From NCBI RefSeq assembly GCF_947255105.1, contig NZ_CAMYFP010000002.1, forward strand, positions 1-64,000: a stretch of 64,000 nt of DNA. Direction: 5' to 3'. The notes beneath the pieces are model-generated. The model was not told the DNA's origin and did not search any database. It saw only the letters and a list, made by a program, of their open reading frames with translations. Position 1 is the first letter of the stretch. Each line of letters begins with the position of its first letter. Shown in pieces: positions 1-8,778 of the stretch. Position numbers and translations under genes: made by a program. The stretch comes from an uncultured Campylobacter sp. (GTDB taxonomy: Bacteria; Campylobacterota; Campylobacteria; Campylobacterales; Campylobacteraceae).

Positions 1-87
1 GATATGTTTCCATCTACGAGCGTGGATATGTTCCCCATAACCATAGGGGTTGAGAGTATAGTTATACTTAAAAAATATAAAGGATAA
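1..87 (+). CDS. 23S rRNA/tRNA uracil-5-methyltransferase, C-terminal fragment
   Basis: The window opens inside a reading frame that runs in frame 1 to a TAA stop at 85-87. The visible 28 residues contain VDMFP followed by a VES-type segment and hydrophobic residues. This resembles the conserved extreme C-terminus of the TrmA/RlmD (RumA) family of SAM-dependent uracil-C5 RNA methyltransferases, which typically end with a VDMFP-x-T-x-HVE-type motif. Here the usual His is Gly (ITIGVES). The family assignment rests only on this tail. I cannot tell RlmD from TrmA; the VDMFP form is more RlmD-like. The next gene starts 3 bases after the stop, so the two are probably co-transcribed. Confidence 0.55.
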   Translation, partial: DMFPSTSVDMFPITIGVESIVILKKYKG

Positions 88-90
88 AAA

Positions 91-408
91 ATGAAAAATT
101 TAAATGAAGAAAAATTCGCTCATATAACTGTGTTTGAGAAAAATTTAGAGTTTCAAATAGATACTTTAGAGAAATTAAACAAGCTTTTAAAAACCTTAAA
201 AAAATCTTTAAAAGAGTATCAAAAGCTTATGGATTATTACTACGGCAAGCAAAGAAACGATGACCTAGAAGCCGATAGAAAAGGGGAGATTCCAGTTGAT
301 CTAAAAAGAGCAGTTTTAAGCGAAGATGAAATTTACAATATGATGATTGACTATAGAGAGAGCGCCATTGAGATGATAGAGATAGCAACAAAAATGTTAA
401 GAGCCTAG
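91..408 (+). CDS. DUF4298 family protein
   Basis: A small, soluble, mostly helical protein of 105 residues. Two long helices (residues 15-50 and 80-103) flank a central segment with YYYGKQ, a DDLEAD acidic patch and PVDLKRAVLSED. That pattern matches my recollection of the uncharacterised DUF4298 family, in which a tyrosine-rich stretch is followed by D-x-EAD and P-x-DLKRGVLSED. No signal peptide or membrane segment is seen. It sits 3 bases behind the RNA methyltransferase fragment with an AAAGGA ribosome binding site, suggesting an operon. Molecular function is unknown. Confidence 0.75.
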   Translation: MKNLNEEKFAHITVFEKNLEFQIDTLEKLNKLLKTLKKSLKEYQKLMDYYYGKQRNDDLEADRKGEIPVDLKRAVLSEDEIYNMMIDYRESAIEMIEIATKMLRA

Positions 409-464
409 AAACTTGAAGTTTAAATTTCGCTACAATAAAGTTTTAAATTTACAAAAGGAAACTC

Positions 465-1676
465 ATGGTCGACCTTAACAAAATCATCCAAGCCAAAAGG
501 ACTATAGCCAACTTTGTCGTCAAAACTACATTTGCAAGATCTACAAGATTAAGTCTTAAATTTGGCGCAAATATCTACTTAAAGAGTGAAAATTTACAAA
601 AAACAGGCGCTTATAAGATTCGCGGTGCTTACAACAAGCTTGCTAACTTAACCAAAGAAGAGCAAGAAAGAGGAGTAGTTGCAGCAAGTGCTGGTAATCA
701 CGCCCAAGGCGTTGCCATAAGTGCGGCTCATTTTGGGATAAGAGCTGTTATTGTTATGCCAGAGGCAACGCCACTTTTGAAGGTTAGTGGCACCAAAGCT
801 TTGGGCGCGGAAGTTATCCTAAAGGGCGATAACTTTGATGAAGCATATGCTTATGCACTAGAATATACCAAAGAGCATAATATGGTTTTTGTCCATCCTT
901 TTGATGATGAGTTTGTGCAAGCAGGGCAGGGAACTATTGTCCTTGAGATGTTGGAAGAGGTGCCAGATCTTGACTATATAGTTGTGCCTGTTGGCGGCGG
1001 TGGGCTAATAAGCGGCATTGCAAGCTGTGCCAAACAGATAAATCCCGCCATCAAGATCATAGGAGTTGGTGCAAAAGGTGCGCCGGCTATGTTTGAGAGC
1101 TTCAACGCCAAAAAACAGATAAACTCAAAAAGCGTTCGCACTATAGCAGATGGTATCTCTGTGCGAGACACAAGCCCTATAACTTTGGGTCATATCTTGG
1201 AAAATGTAGATGAGTTTGTGCAGGTTGATGACGAAGAGATAGCCAACGCCATACTCTATCTTTTGGAAGAGCAAAAGATCATAGTTGAGGGCGCTGGTGC
1301 GGTTGGAGTTGCAGCACTTATGAGTGGCAAGCTAAACCACAACAAAGACTCAAATGTAGGAATTGTCCTAAGTGGCGGCAATATCGATGTTCAAATGCTT
1401 AATATCATCATCGAAAAGGGCCTTATAAAGTCTTATCGCAAAATGACTATAAATGTGACTTTGGTCGATAAACCTGGCGCTTTGATGGGGCTAACTGATG
1501 TTTTAAGAAGTGTCAATGCCAACATAGTAAAGATAGACTATGATCGCTTCTCTACAGAGCTTGAGTATGGGGACGCGGCTATTACTATCACGCTTGAGAC
1601 AAAGGGCAGAAGTCATCAAGAAGAGATTGCTTGGGCGCTTAAGAAAAATGGCTATGAGTTTAGAGAGATTTTGTAG
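465..1676 (+). CDS. ilvA: Threonine ammonia-lyase (threonine deaminase)
   Basis: Converts L-threonine to 2-oxobutanoate and ammonia, the committed step of isoleucine synthesis in the cytoplasm. It is a fold-type II PLP enzyme: TGAYKIRGA places the PLP lysine at K51, ASAGNHAQGVA (74-84) is the substrate loop, and the VGGGGLISG glycine loop near 176-184 binds the cofactor phosphate. A C-terminal ACT-like domain (about 328-403, with VDKPGALMGLTD) follows. At 403 residues it is the single-ACT, shorter form common in Epsilonproteobacteria rather than the ~514-residue E. coli IlvA, so allosteric control by isoleucine or valine may differ. An AAAAGGA ribosome binding site precedes the ATG. The following small gene starts immediately after the stop. 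Confidence 0.93.
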   Translation: MVDLNKIIQAKRTIANFVVKTTFARSTRLSLKFGANIYLKSENLQKTGAYKIRGAYNKLANLTKEEQERGVVAASAGNHAQGVAISAAHFGIRAVIVMPEATPLLKVSGTKALGAEVILKGDNFDEAYAYALEYTKEHNMVFVHPFDDEFVQAGQGTIVLEMLEEVPDLDYIVVPVGGGGLISGIASCAKQINPAIKIIGVGAKGAPAMFESFNAKKQINSKSVRTIADGISVRDTSPITLGHILENVDEFVQVDDEEIANAILYLLEEQKIIVEGAGAVGVAALMSGKLNHNKDSNVGIVLSGGNIDVQMLNIIIEKGLIKSYRKMTINVTLVDKPGALMGLTDVLRSVNANIVKIDYDRFSTELEYGDAAITITLETKGRSHQEEIAWALKKNGYEFREIL

Positions 1677-2174
1677 TTGAGAGCTTTTGTTTTATTTGTC
1701 CTTTTGCAAGGCTTACTTTTTGGGGCTGATGAGCCTAAAAAAGATGAGTTTGTAGGCTATGGCATACCGCTTTATACTATCGGATATGAGCTTTTGATGC
1801 AAAAGGATATCAACAAAAGTAAGTTAGATCCATTTTTGCTTCAAAAACAAAGCCAGATCGCAACGCCAAACGACATCAACATTCCAGCGTCTGAGCTTAG
1901 ACAAAAAGACGTAAATGAGCCTCTTTTTAATCCGCATGAGATAGATATGCTTTATGGCGCTTCATATCTTCACAAGCAATATGGACTAGGGAGCGCTTTT
2001 TTGCCCTATAGTCTCTATCTGTTTGAGAGCTATAACAAAGAGAATAAGGACAATGTTTTGTTGATTAGCCCATTTTTGACTATCTTTTTAAATGAGGCAT
2101 TAAAAGATCCAAATTTGACACTTCATCAGACAAAAGAGGGAAGTTTTTATCTAGAGTATAGAGGCAAGTTTTAG
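1677..2174 (+). CDS. Hypothetical exported protein
   Basis: The frame starts with a TTG directly after the ilvA stop codon, so translation is probably coupled to ilvA. Residues 1-17 form a cleavable signal peptide (hydrophobic FVLFVLLQGLLFGA, cleavage after Ala17), predicting a periplasmic protein of about 148 residues. It contains no cysteine and no domain I recognise. The mature part is rich in Tyr, Leu and Lys and includes an MLYGASYLHKQYG segment. It converges on truA with a 4-base overlap (2171-2174). Function is unknown. Confidence 0.7.
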   Translation: MRAFVLFVLLQGLLFGADEPKKDEFVGYGIPLYTIGYELLMQKDINKSKLDPFLLQKQSQIATPNDINIPASELRQKDVNEPLFNPHEIDMLYGASYLHKQYGLGSAFLPYSLYLFESYNKENKDNVLLISPFLTIFLNEALKDPNLTLHQTKEGSFYLEYRGKF

Positions 2175-2890
2175 TAAAAAACCTCTCTTAGATAGAGACC
2201 GTTTGGAGCTATCGGGATCTTTGTAAGTGTTTTGCCCTCTTTAAAAAGCTCTTTAAAAAGCTTGATTTTGTCATCGTTTAGTGCCTTTAAAACATTGGCT
2301 ACCATAAAACGAATTTGAGCTCTTAAAAATCCATTTGCTTTTATGCTTATGATGGTGTAGTTTTTATATCTATATGCCTTTGCAAAGTAGATGGTGCGAA
2401 TGGTGGAGCTGTTTGGTGTGCCATTTTTTTTGTAGGCGCTAAAGTCATGCTCACCTTTAAATACCGATAAACAATCATTTAATCTCAACATATCAACCTT
2501 AGGATGAAAAAGGACAAAATCCGCCAAAAAAGGGCTAAATTTATCGTGACTCAAAATATAGCTATAAAGTCTAGCCTTTGCGTCAAATCGCACTTGAAAA
2601 CTCTCATCTACCTGTTTTATCTCTCTTATGTAGATGTTTGGCGTGGCGTGGCGATTTAACATATTTTTTAATTTGTCTAAATCCCAAAACTCACCGCAAT
2701 GAGTGGTGCTTTTTTGTCTAAGTGCATGAACGCCTTTATCGGTTCTTGAGCTAGAGATAACGCTCTCATAGATACCAACATGACCAAGTGCTAAATTTAA
2801 AGCATCTTCAACTGTATTTTTGTGAGGTTGGGTTTGCAGCCCGTTAAATTTGGCGCCGTTATAGGCATATGTTAGAACTATCTTCATCAA
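2171..2890 (-). CDS. truA: tRNA pseudouridine(38-40) synthase TruA
   Basis: Isomerises uridines 38-40 of the tRNA anticodon arm to pseudouridine. The catalytic aspartate is D51 in SSSRTDKGVHALRQ, the family signature. The N-terminal YNGAKFNGLQ (10-19) and the later ANGFLRAQIRFMV segment are also typical. At 239 residues the length is normal. The ATG overlaps the stop of the LptF/G-like gene by 4 bases (ATGA), so it is the distal gene of the minus-strand block and translationally coupled to it. Confidence 0.93.
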   Translation of the reverse strand: MMKIVLTYAYNGAKFNGLQTQPHKNTVEDALNLALGHVGIYESVISSSRTDKGVHALRQKSTTHCGEFWDLDKLKNMLNRHATPNIYIREIKQVDESFQVRFDAKARLYSYILSHDKFSPFLADFVLFHPKVDMLRLNDCLSVFKGEHDFSAYKKNGTPNSSTIRTIYFAKAYRYKNYTIISIKANGFLRAQIRFMVANVLKALNDDKIKLFKELFKEGKTLTKIPIAPNGLYLREVFY

Positions 2891-3906
2891 AACTTTTTAA
2901 CAATTCTAAAGTGATAAAAGAGCATTGAAAGTAGCCCAAATCCAAAAAATATGGTAGGCAGCGCGATAAATGGCTTGTTTGCTAAGAGCATCAAGATAGC
3001 ATAGTAGCTAAACAGCACTGCAAAAAGTCCAAGATAAATTCCATTTTGTTGATATCTATAGACAACAATTCCAAGCCCTATAGCAAACAAAGTCCCAGCT
3101 AGCGGGAATAAAGAGGCCAAAACATAGATGGTAAATTCCTGCTTGCCATTTTTGGAGTTAAGTACATTTTGCCAATACTCTTTGATACTAAGTGGGTTTT
3201 TTATCTCTACATTTGAAGTGGAACTAATGCTTAGCTTGCTAAATTTCGTTATATGCCATGAGTTTTTTTGATTGGTGTAAATTTTACCACTTTTTAGCTC
3301 AAGGACAAAATATCCAGCCCTGTTCGTAACGCTTCCCTCTCTAGCGGTAATTATTCGCTCATCTTTGTTGCTATCTTTTGGGGAATACATAAAGATATCT
3401 TTGTAAATATCATCTTTTTCGCTCTCGATATAGACTAGCCAGTTTGCAAATTTTTGCCCAAATTCGCCAGTTTTTATGTTGATGACAGCCTTTGTTTTTT
3501 TGTAGTCAAAGAAGTTTTCTTTGAGGTTTTGGGCGATTGGTACTATTATCATTCCACAAAATAGCAGGAATAAAGAGATAAAAAAGGCGATAGACAAAAA
3601 GAGATTTTTTATCTTACTTGGGTTGTAACCAAGTGTAAAAAGCACAATAATCTCGCTCTCTTTTGAGAGTTTAAACAAAGAAATTCCAACAGCTATAAAA
3701 AACGAAATTGGCATAGTAAAGATAAAAACTCGCGGCATATAAAAAAGATAGAGTTGCAAAAGCTCATAAAAATCTATCTCGATAAAGGCCGTAACTCTAG
3801 CTATCAGCATGAAAAAGATTATAGAAACGATAAGAAAAAGGGTGCCAAAAAGCGGTATGAAACTATATAAAAAATTGCTTAAGAGATATCTATTTATGCT
3901 AGCCAT
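2887..3906 (-). CDS. LptF/LptG-family permease (YjgP/YjgQ)
   Basis: Inner-membrane component of the LptB2FG transporter family, which extracts lipooligosaccharide from the inner membrane and drives it toward LptC/LptA. It shows the family architecture: three N-terminal membrane segments (about residues 10-35, 50-75 and 90-120), a periplasmic beta-jellyroll domain (about 130-245) and three C-terminal segments. I place the start at the ATG at 3906, giving MASINRYLLSNF; this overlaps the prepilin-peptidase stop by 8 bases, whereas the longer frame would add 10 residues inside that gene. LptF and LptG cannot be separated by eye, and no lptB lies nearby. It lies in the minus-strand operon with truA and uppS. 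Confidence 0.85.
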   Translation of the reverse strand: MASINRYLLSNFLYSFIPLFGTLFLIVSIIFFMLIARVTAFIEIDFYELLQLYLFYMPRVFIFTMPISFFIAVGISLFKLSKESEIIVLFTLGYNPSKIKNLFLSIAFFISLFLLFCGMIIVPIAQNLKENFFDYKKTKAVINIKTGEFGQKFANWLVYIESEKDDIYKDIFMYSPKDSNKDERIITAREGSVTNRAGYFVLELKSGKIYTNQKNSWHITKFSKLSISSTSNVEIKNPLSIKEYWQNVLNSKNGKQEFTIYVLASLFPLAGTLFAIGLGIVVYRYQQNGIYLGLFAVLFSYYAILMLLANKPFIALPTIFFGFGLLSMLFYHFRIVKKF

Positions 3907-4642
3907 ACAACTTCTCAAAAAGTAGTAAAATCTCACTGCTAAATAGATAACTAAGAAGAAGTCCAGCGGCTAAAAATGGCACAAAAGGCAGCTCATAGCC
4001 TCTTTTTCTAACTATCAAATAGGCAGGAAGAGTTAAGAGTGCTGCTAGATATATAGCAAAAAAGCCAAGTTTTATGCCTAAAATTGCACCGATTATCGCA
4101 GCTATGTCGATATCTGCACTTCCCATGGCCTCTTGTTTTATGACAAAACTAACAACTACTCTAAGCGAGAAAAACAGTGCTGCAAAAAGAGCAGCCGATA
4201 GGATTAAGTCTATGCTCCAGCCATAAAGTAGGGCAATGGCTAAATTTAGATAAAGTAGCGACGATGGAACAGCTTTGTATCTTAGGTCAATTATGCTAAG
4301 GCTGAGTAAATTTATAAAGCAAATTCCAAGTAAAAGTCCCTTGATAATGGAGTTTTCATAAAAATAGGCGCAAAACATCAATAGGCCGCCTATTAACTCA
4401 ACTAAAGGATATTGAAAGCTTATATGGCATTTGCAGTAAGCACATCTTCCACGAAGTGCTATCCAAGAAAAGAGCGGGATATTGTGATACCACTTAAGTC
4501 TTTTTTTGCAATTCATACAAGAAGAGGGCGGGAAATTTATACTTTTGCCCTCAGGAAGTCTGTAGATGAGAACATTGCTAAAAGAGCCAAAACAAAGCCC
4601 AAATAGTATAAAAAATAACCAATATAAATGCTGCTCGCTCAA
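3899..4642 (-). CDS. Prepilin peptidase (type IV leader peptidase, A24)
   Basis: A membrane aspartyl protease that cleaves the leader of type IV pilin-like proteins and usually N-methylates the new N-terminus. It carries the two CxxC pairs of the cytoplasmic zinc-binding loop (SCMNCKKR and GRCAYCKCH), the first catalytic Asp in SIIDLRYKAVP and the second in MGSADIDIAA, a GSAD variant of the usual GMGD. About seven to eight membrane helices are evident. The start is TTG at 4642 with GGAGA six bases upstream. No pilin or secretion ATPase gene is in this window, so its substrates are elsewhere, perhaps type II-like competence pseudopilins. Confidence 0.88.
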   Translation of the reverse strand: MSEQHLYWLFFILFGLCFGSFSNVLIYRLPEGKSINFPPSSCMNCKKRLKWYHNIPLFSWIALRGRCAYCKCHISFQYPLVELIGGLLMFCAYFYENSIIKGLLLGICFINLLSLSIIDLRYKAVPSSLLYLNLAIALLYGWSIDLILSAALFAALFFSLRVVVSFVIKQEAMGSADIDIAAIIGAILGIKLGFFAIYLAALLTLPAYLIVRKRGYELPFVPFLAAGLLLSYLFSSEILLLFEKLYG

Positions 4643-4662
4643 ATTATCTCCTTTACTCTTCT

Positions 4663-5337
4663 CTATCGCCCAAATCTACGGCTCTTTTTCTCATAAACTT
4701 TTACCAACCTATCAAGCTCCTCATAGCCAAAATCTGGCCAAAGAGTGGGAGTAAATTCAAACTCAGCGTAGCTTGATTGCCAAAGTAAGAAGTTGGAAAT
4801 TCTTTGTTCACCACCAGTTCTAACAAGCAGATCCACATCTCCAAACTCCGCAGTATCAAGGTGCGAAGAGATATTTTGCTCATTTATAGCAAGTCCTTTT
4901 TGTAGCACTTTGTTGCAAGCTCTTACTATCTCATTTTTGGCGCTGTAGTTTATGGCTAAGTTGAAATTTAACTTTGAGTTGTTTTTTGTAGAGCTTTGCA
5001 AGTCATAAAGCTTCTCTTTTAGCTTTTCATCAAGCTCTTCTATATCGCCAATTGGCTTAAATTTGATATTTTCTTTTAAAAATAGCTCTTTTTTGGTATC
5101 CAGAAATTTATTAAGTAGTAAAAGTAAAGTTTTGACCTCTTGCTTTGGGCGGTTCCAATTTTCTATGCTAAAGGCATAAAGTGTTAGAGTCTCTACCTTT
5201 TTATCTAGACAAAATCTCACAACATCTTCTACAACATTTGCTCCCATCTCATGCCCTTTTGACTGGATAAAGCCCTTTTGTTTTGCCCAGCGTCTATTGC
5301 CGTCCATGATGATAGCAAGATGTTTTAACTCATTCAT
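4663..5337 (-). CDS. uppS: Undecaprenyl diphosphate synthase (cis-prenyltransferase)
   Basis: Condenses isopentenyl diphosphate onto farnesyl diphosphate in cis to make the C55 lipid carrier for peptidoglycan and surface glycans. The active-site motif IIMDGNRRWAK places the catalytic Asp at D12. The YAFSIENWNRP segment, DVDLLVRTGGEQRISNFLLWQ and the terminal FGYEELDRL region are all family hallmarks. At 224 residues it is slightly shorter than the ~250 typical of UppS but normal for Campylobacter-type proteins. The ATG abuts the coaBC stop with no gap, so they are co-translated. Confidence 0.93.
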   Translation of the reverse strand: MNELKHLAIIMDGNRRWAKQKGFIQSKGHEMGANVVEDVVRFCLDKKVETLTLYAFSIENWNRPKQEVKTLLLLLNKFLDTKKELFLKENIKFKPIGDIEELDEKLKEKLYDLQSSTKNNSKLNFNLAINYSAKNEIVRACNKVLQKGLAINEQNISSHLDTAEFGDVDLLVRTGGEQRISNFLLWQSSYAEFEFTPTLWPDFGYEELDRLVKVYEKKSRRFGR

Positions 5338-6510
5338 CTACAAACTCTTTATAAGCTCAGCGATTTTAAAGGCGATATTTGCCTTGCTATCAAGAGCTAG
5401 CTCCTCTTCTTTGTTATTTGCAATAAAGACTACTCTAGTTTGACTGCTTCCAAATTGCACAATCTCATCAAGCACATTTAGACAGACTGCGTCAAGGTTT
5501 TTATCTTTTAGCATATTTTTAGCTCTTTTTAGTCCCTCTTTTTTGTCAGTTTCTAGCTTGAAACCTATCTTTTTTACACCATCAAATTTAAGTGTTGAGA
5601 TGATATCTTTGTTTTGTTTGAAATTTAAAGAGATAAGAGAACCTACTTCATCTTTGCTTATTTTGCCTCTTACTCTTACAGGTATAAAGTCGCTAACCGC
5701 CGCTGCCATTACTATGATATCGCCCTTTTTTAGTTTTTGGTTTGTTAGGGCTGACTCTAGTCCGACTGAGCTTTCAAATTTGACTATCTTATAGGGTGCT
5801 TCTGTAGTTACGCTGCTTATGAGTGTGACATCTGCACCAAGTAGATAGAAAGCGTCTGCCAAAGCTCTTCCCATTTTGCCACTTGAGAGGTTGGTTATCG
5901 CTCTTACATCATCTAGCTTTTCTATAGTTGGACCAGCGGTTACTACAACCTTTTTATCATGATAAAATTCATCTCGCTTTATAGCTCTGCAAGCTGCCAA
6001 AAAGATATTTTCAACACTAGCCAAAGCGCCATTGCCAAAGTCACCACATGCAAGGCGTTTGCTTACAGGCTTTACTATATAGGCGCCATCTTCTCTTAAC
6101 TGCTCCAAAGCCCTTTTGGTTGCGGGATTGTCTAGCATATTTGTGTTGGCAGCAGGAGCGATAACTAGTGGAGCCTTTGAGGCGATTAGAGTTTCCATAA
6201 AGACACTGTCACAAATTCCATTTGCAAGTTTGTTTATGGTATTGACGCTAGCTGGCGCTATGACTACCAAATCCACCTTTGAATAATCTATGTGATTAAG
6301 ACCGCTAGTCCAATCCTTGGTCTTTTCGCAAAGAACTTTATTCCCGCTAAGTGCCTCAAAGCCAACAGGACTACAAAACTCAAGCACGCCGTTGCTAAGT
6401 GCTACATAAACTTTGGCTTCCGCCTTTTTAAAGAGTGATAAAAGCTCATAAGCTTTGTAAAAACTGATACTTCCTGAAACGGCCAATAGTATTTTTTTGT
6501 TTTTTAACAT
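5338..6510 (-). CDS. coaBC: Bifunctional phosphopantothenoylcysteine decarboxylase / phosphopantothenate-cysteine ligase
   Basis: Catalyses two successive steps of coenzyme A synthesis. The N-terminal flavoprotein CoaC domain (about 1-175) has GSISFYKAYELL, the active-site His in the LNHIDYSK segment, the PAANTNMLDNP substrate clamp and the CGDFGNGALA flap. The C-terminal CoaB domain (about 185-390) begins with VVVTAGPTIEKLDDVRAITNLSSG, a NAD(P)-like fold that binds CTP. The length of 390 is standard. Its ATG overlaps the glmU stop by 7 bases and its stop abuts uppS. Confidence 0.93.
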   Translation of the reverse strand: MLKNKKILLAVSGSISFYKAYELLSLFKKAEAKVYVALSNGVLEFCSPVGFEALSGNKVLCEKTKDWTSGLNHIDYSKVDLVVIAPASVNTINKLANGICDSVFMETLIASKAPLVIAPAANTNMLDNPATKRALEQLREDGAYIVKPVSKRLACGDFGNGALASVENIFLAACRAIKRDEFYHDKKVVVTAGPTIEKLDDVRAITNLSSGKMGRALADAFYLLGADVTLISSVTTEAPYKIVKFESSVGLESALTNQKLKKGDIIVMAAAVSDFIPVRVRGKISKDEVGSLISLNFKQNKDIISTLKFDGVKKIGFKLETDKKEGLKRAKNMLKDKNLDAVCLNVLDEIVQFGSSQTRVVFIANNKEEELALDSKANIAFKIAELIKSL

Positions 6511-7808
6511 TCTTTTGCCTTGAAAAATTTATAGAAAAAGTCCTCTTTGTTGGTCTGTTTGACACGGCTAATAGCTAAAGAGCCTTTTGTGATATCTGAA
6601 GTTATGGTGCTTCCTGCTGCTATGATGACATCATCTTCTACAGTAACAGGAGCTATTAGTTGAGAGTCGCTTCCTATAAAGACATTTTTACCAACTTTTG
6701 TTTGGTATTTGGCTTTGCCATCATAGTTACAAGTAATGACTCCACATCCGACATTTGTCCCCTCATCTATAAAACAATCGCCAAGATAGCTTAAATGACC
6801 GGCTTTGACGCCATTTAGCTTTGCATTTTTTAGCTCTACAAAGTTGCCAATGGCACTATTTTTGATATCGCAATTTGGGCGAATGTGAGCAAGCGGACCA
6901 ATTTTTGAGTTTGAAATTTTAGAGTTTTCGATGATAGTTCCTGACTTGATAGTTACATTGTCTAACTCGCACTCACCGATGATAGTAACATTTTCTTCAA
7001 CTACGCACTCACCGCTAAATTTAGCTCTTACGTCAATATAAGTAGTAGCAGGTAGTCTAAATTTCACGCCATTTAGCATAAGCTCTTTTTTTATGCGGTT
7101 ACCTAAAATCTCCTCTGCAACACTAAGGCTAAATTTGTCATTTATCCCCATAAAATTTAACTCATCAACAATCACAGCTTTGCAGACTAGACCATTTTTT
7201 GTGGCTAACTCTATCGTATCTGTTAGATAATACTCTTTTTGGTTGTTGTTGTTTGAGATAAGTGGTAAAAGTCTTTTTAAAACATCTGTTTTAAAGGCAT
7301 AGCAGCCGCCATTTACAAGCTCTATCTTTCTCTCTTCATCGCTTGCATCTTTTTGTTCAACTATCTTTTTGATAGCAGACCCGCTCATCACAACTCTTCC
7401 ATAGTTTGATGGCTCCTTTGCCTTAAAGACACTAAGTGCGATATCGCCATCCTCTTTTGCCAAAGAGCTTATCTCTTTAGCGGTGATAAGAGGCATATCG
7501 CCACAAATTACCAAAGTTTTTTTGCCACTAAACTCAATATCTCGAAGCGCGCCCGCTGTGCCAGGATAGTTTGTGATATCTTGTCTGTAAATTTTGGTTT
7601 TTGGATAGAGTTTTTTTATAACAGCGCTTATCTCTTCAAGTTGATGAGACAAAACTACGGCTACATCATCGCTTACTTCATAAGCACTCTTTAGGATATG
7701 GACTATCATTGGGATTCCGCAAAGTTCATGCAAGACCTTTGCTTTGCTAGACTTCATTCTCGTGCCAAAACCGGCAGCTAAGATTATTATAGAGGTATCT
7801 TTGCTCAC
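6504..7808 (-). CDS. glmU: Bifunctional GlmU (N-acetylglucosamine-1-P uridyltransferase / glucosamine-1-P acetyltransferase)
   Basis: Makes UDP-GlcNAc for peptidoglycan and lipooligosaccharide. The N-terminal nucleotidyltransferase domain carries AAGFGTRMKSSKAKVLHELCG near residues 11-31, with the catalytic Arg and Lys, and a VICGDMPLI metal-binding motif. The C-terminal half is a left-handed beta helix of hexapeptide repeats ending in the GSDSQLIAPVTVEDDVIIAAGST region. The start is GTG at 7808 with an AAGGA ribosome binding site upstream. In the gap up to 7875 a TAAAAT-like -10 suggests that the block glmU-coaBC-uppS starts its own transcript here. Confidence 0.93.
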   Translation of the reverse strand: MSKDTSIIILAAGFGTRMKSSKAKVLHELCGIPMIVHILKSAYEVSDDVAVVLSHQLEEISAVIKKLYPKTKIYRQDITNYPGTAGALRDIEFSGKKTLVICGDMPLITAKEISSLAKEDGDIALSVFKAKEPSNYGRVVMSGSAIKKIVEQKDASDEERKIELVNGGCYAFKTDVLKRLLPLISNNNNQKEYYLTDTIELATKNGLVCKAVIVDELNFMGINDKFSLSVAEEILGNRIKKELMLNGVKFRLPATTYIDVRAKFSGECVVEENVTIIGECELDNVTIKSGTIIENSKISNSKIGPLAHIRPNCDIKNSAIGNFVELKNAKLNGVKAGHLSYLGDCFIDEGTNVGCGVITCNYDGKAKYQTKVGKNVFIGSDSQLIAPVTVEDDVIIAAGSTITSDITKGSLAISRVKQTNKEDFFYKFFKAKEC

Positions 7809-7875
7809 TGCTTTTCCTTAAAATTAATTTGACATTTTAACATAGTTAAGTTTAATCTATACAAAATAACAGCGG

Positions 7876-8718
7876 CTATTTTTTGCTATAAATTGTATAA
7901 AAGAGTATTGAAATGATTATAATTAGACCGCCGATGATGGTGTTGGTGGTAAGAGGTTCTTTTAAAAAAAGAACTCCCCAGATTGGCGCTAAGATACTTT
8001 CAAGAATGACCAAAAGTCCAACTTCAGCACTTAAGATAAACTTAGAGCCATTTCCTATGAGAAGTCTTGATACTGGCATGATGAAAAATCCCATAAGAAA
8101 GATAGGATAAAGTGTTGATAGTTTAAAATCATAATCCACAAACCAAAGACTAATAAAAGTTATTAGAAGTGCCGAAAGTGCTATTTGACTCTCTCTTTGT
8201 ATACGTGGATAGTTTGAAAGTATTACATACATAAGCGCAAAAAAGAAAACTACCAAAAATGCCAAAACTACACCAACTAAATTTATCTCCTTTTGGCTAT
8301 CTTTTAAGATGATAAAAAGTCCTATAAAGACAAAAATACTTGCTACAAAAAGTAAATTTGGAGTTCGTTTTTTTGTGATTGCAAGATCTAAAAGAGCCGA
8401 TATTATTGGTGCTGTTGCTAGAATTAGGACTGTTGTTGAGATACCTGTTAATTTTACAGCAAAGACAAAGCAGATGTTACTTAATGCCATAGAAAGTGAA
8501 GAGGCAAAAAGTGCTTTTGGGTGGGTAAATGTTATTTTTTTGGAACTAATTGCTATCATAAAAAGCGAAGAGATAAAGAGTGTAATTCCAAGCCAAAACA
8601 AAAACTCCCAGCCGCCAATTGTGCTAAATTTGATAACGCTTGATTCAAAGCTCATAATCAAAACGCCAACAAAGACAAGCAAAAGTCCAAGTTTTCTAAA
8701 TCTTTTTCTATAACTCAA
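7876..8718 (-). CDS. DMT-superfamily (EamA) transporter
   Basis: An inner-membrane protein of 280 residues made of ten predicted helices in two tandem EamA-type repeats (about 10-140 and 150-278). It carries the typical start-of-repeat segment SFESSVIKF-x-TIGG and the second-repeat LVILESILAPIWGVLFLKEPLT, including the E-P-L-T motif common to this superfamily. Such proteins export amino acids, amines or other small metabolites; the substrate cannot be predicted. The start appears to be TTG at 8718, because an upstream in-frame ATG runs into a TAG. The C-terminal half is the better conserved. Confidence 0.82.
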   Translation of the reverse strand: MSYRKRFRKLGLLLVFVGVLIMSFESSVIKFSTIGGWEFLFWLGITLFISSLFMIAISSKKITFTHPKALFASSLSMALSNICFVFAVKLTGISTTVLILATAPIISALLDLAITKKRTPNLLFVASIFVFIGLFIILKDSQKEINLVGVVLAFLVVFFFALMYVILSNYPRIQRESQIALSALLITFISLWFVDYDFKLSTLYPIFLMGFFIMPVSRLLIGNGSKFILSAEVGLLVILESILAPIWGVLFLKEPLTTNTIIGGLIIIISILFYTIYSKK

Positions 8719-8778
8719 AGCTACCGCCTCATTAAAAGTTGGATAATTTTATCAAATTTTTACTTCAAAGCAACAATC

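Noticed and set aside
8309..8713. A 134-residue plus-strand frame opposite the DMT permease gene.
   Set aside because: The opposite strand encodes a well-formed ten-helix permease; the frame has no ribosome binding site and no recognisable domain.
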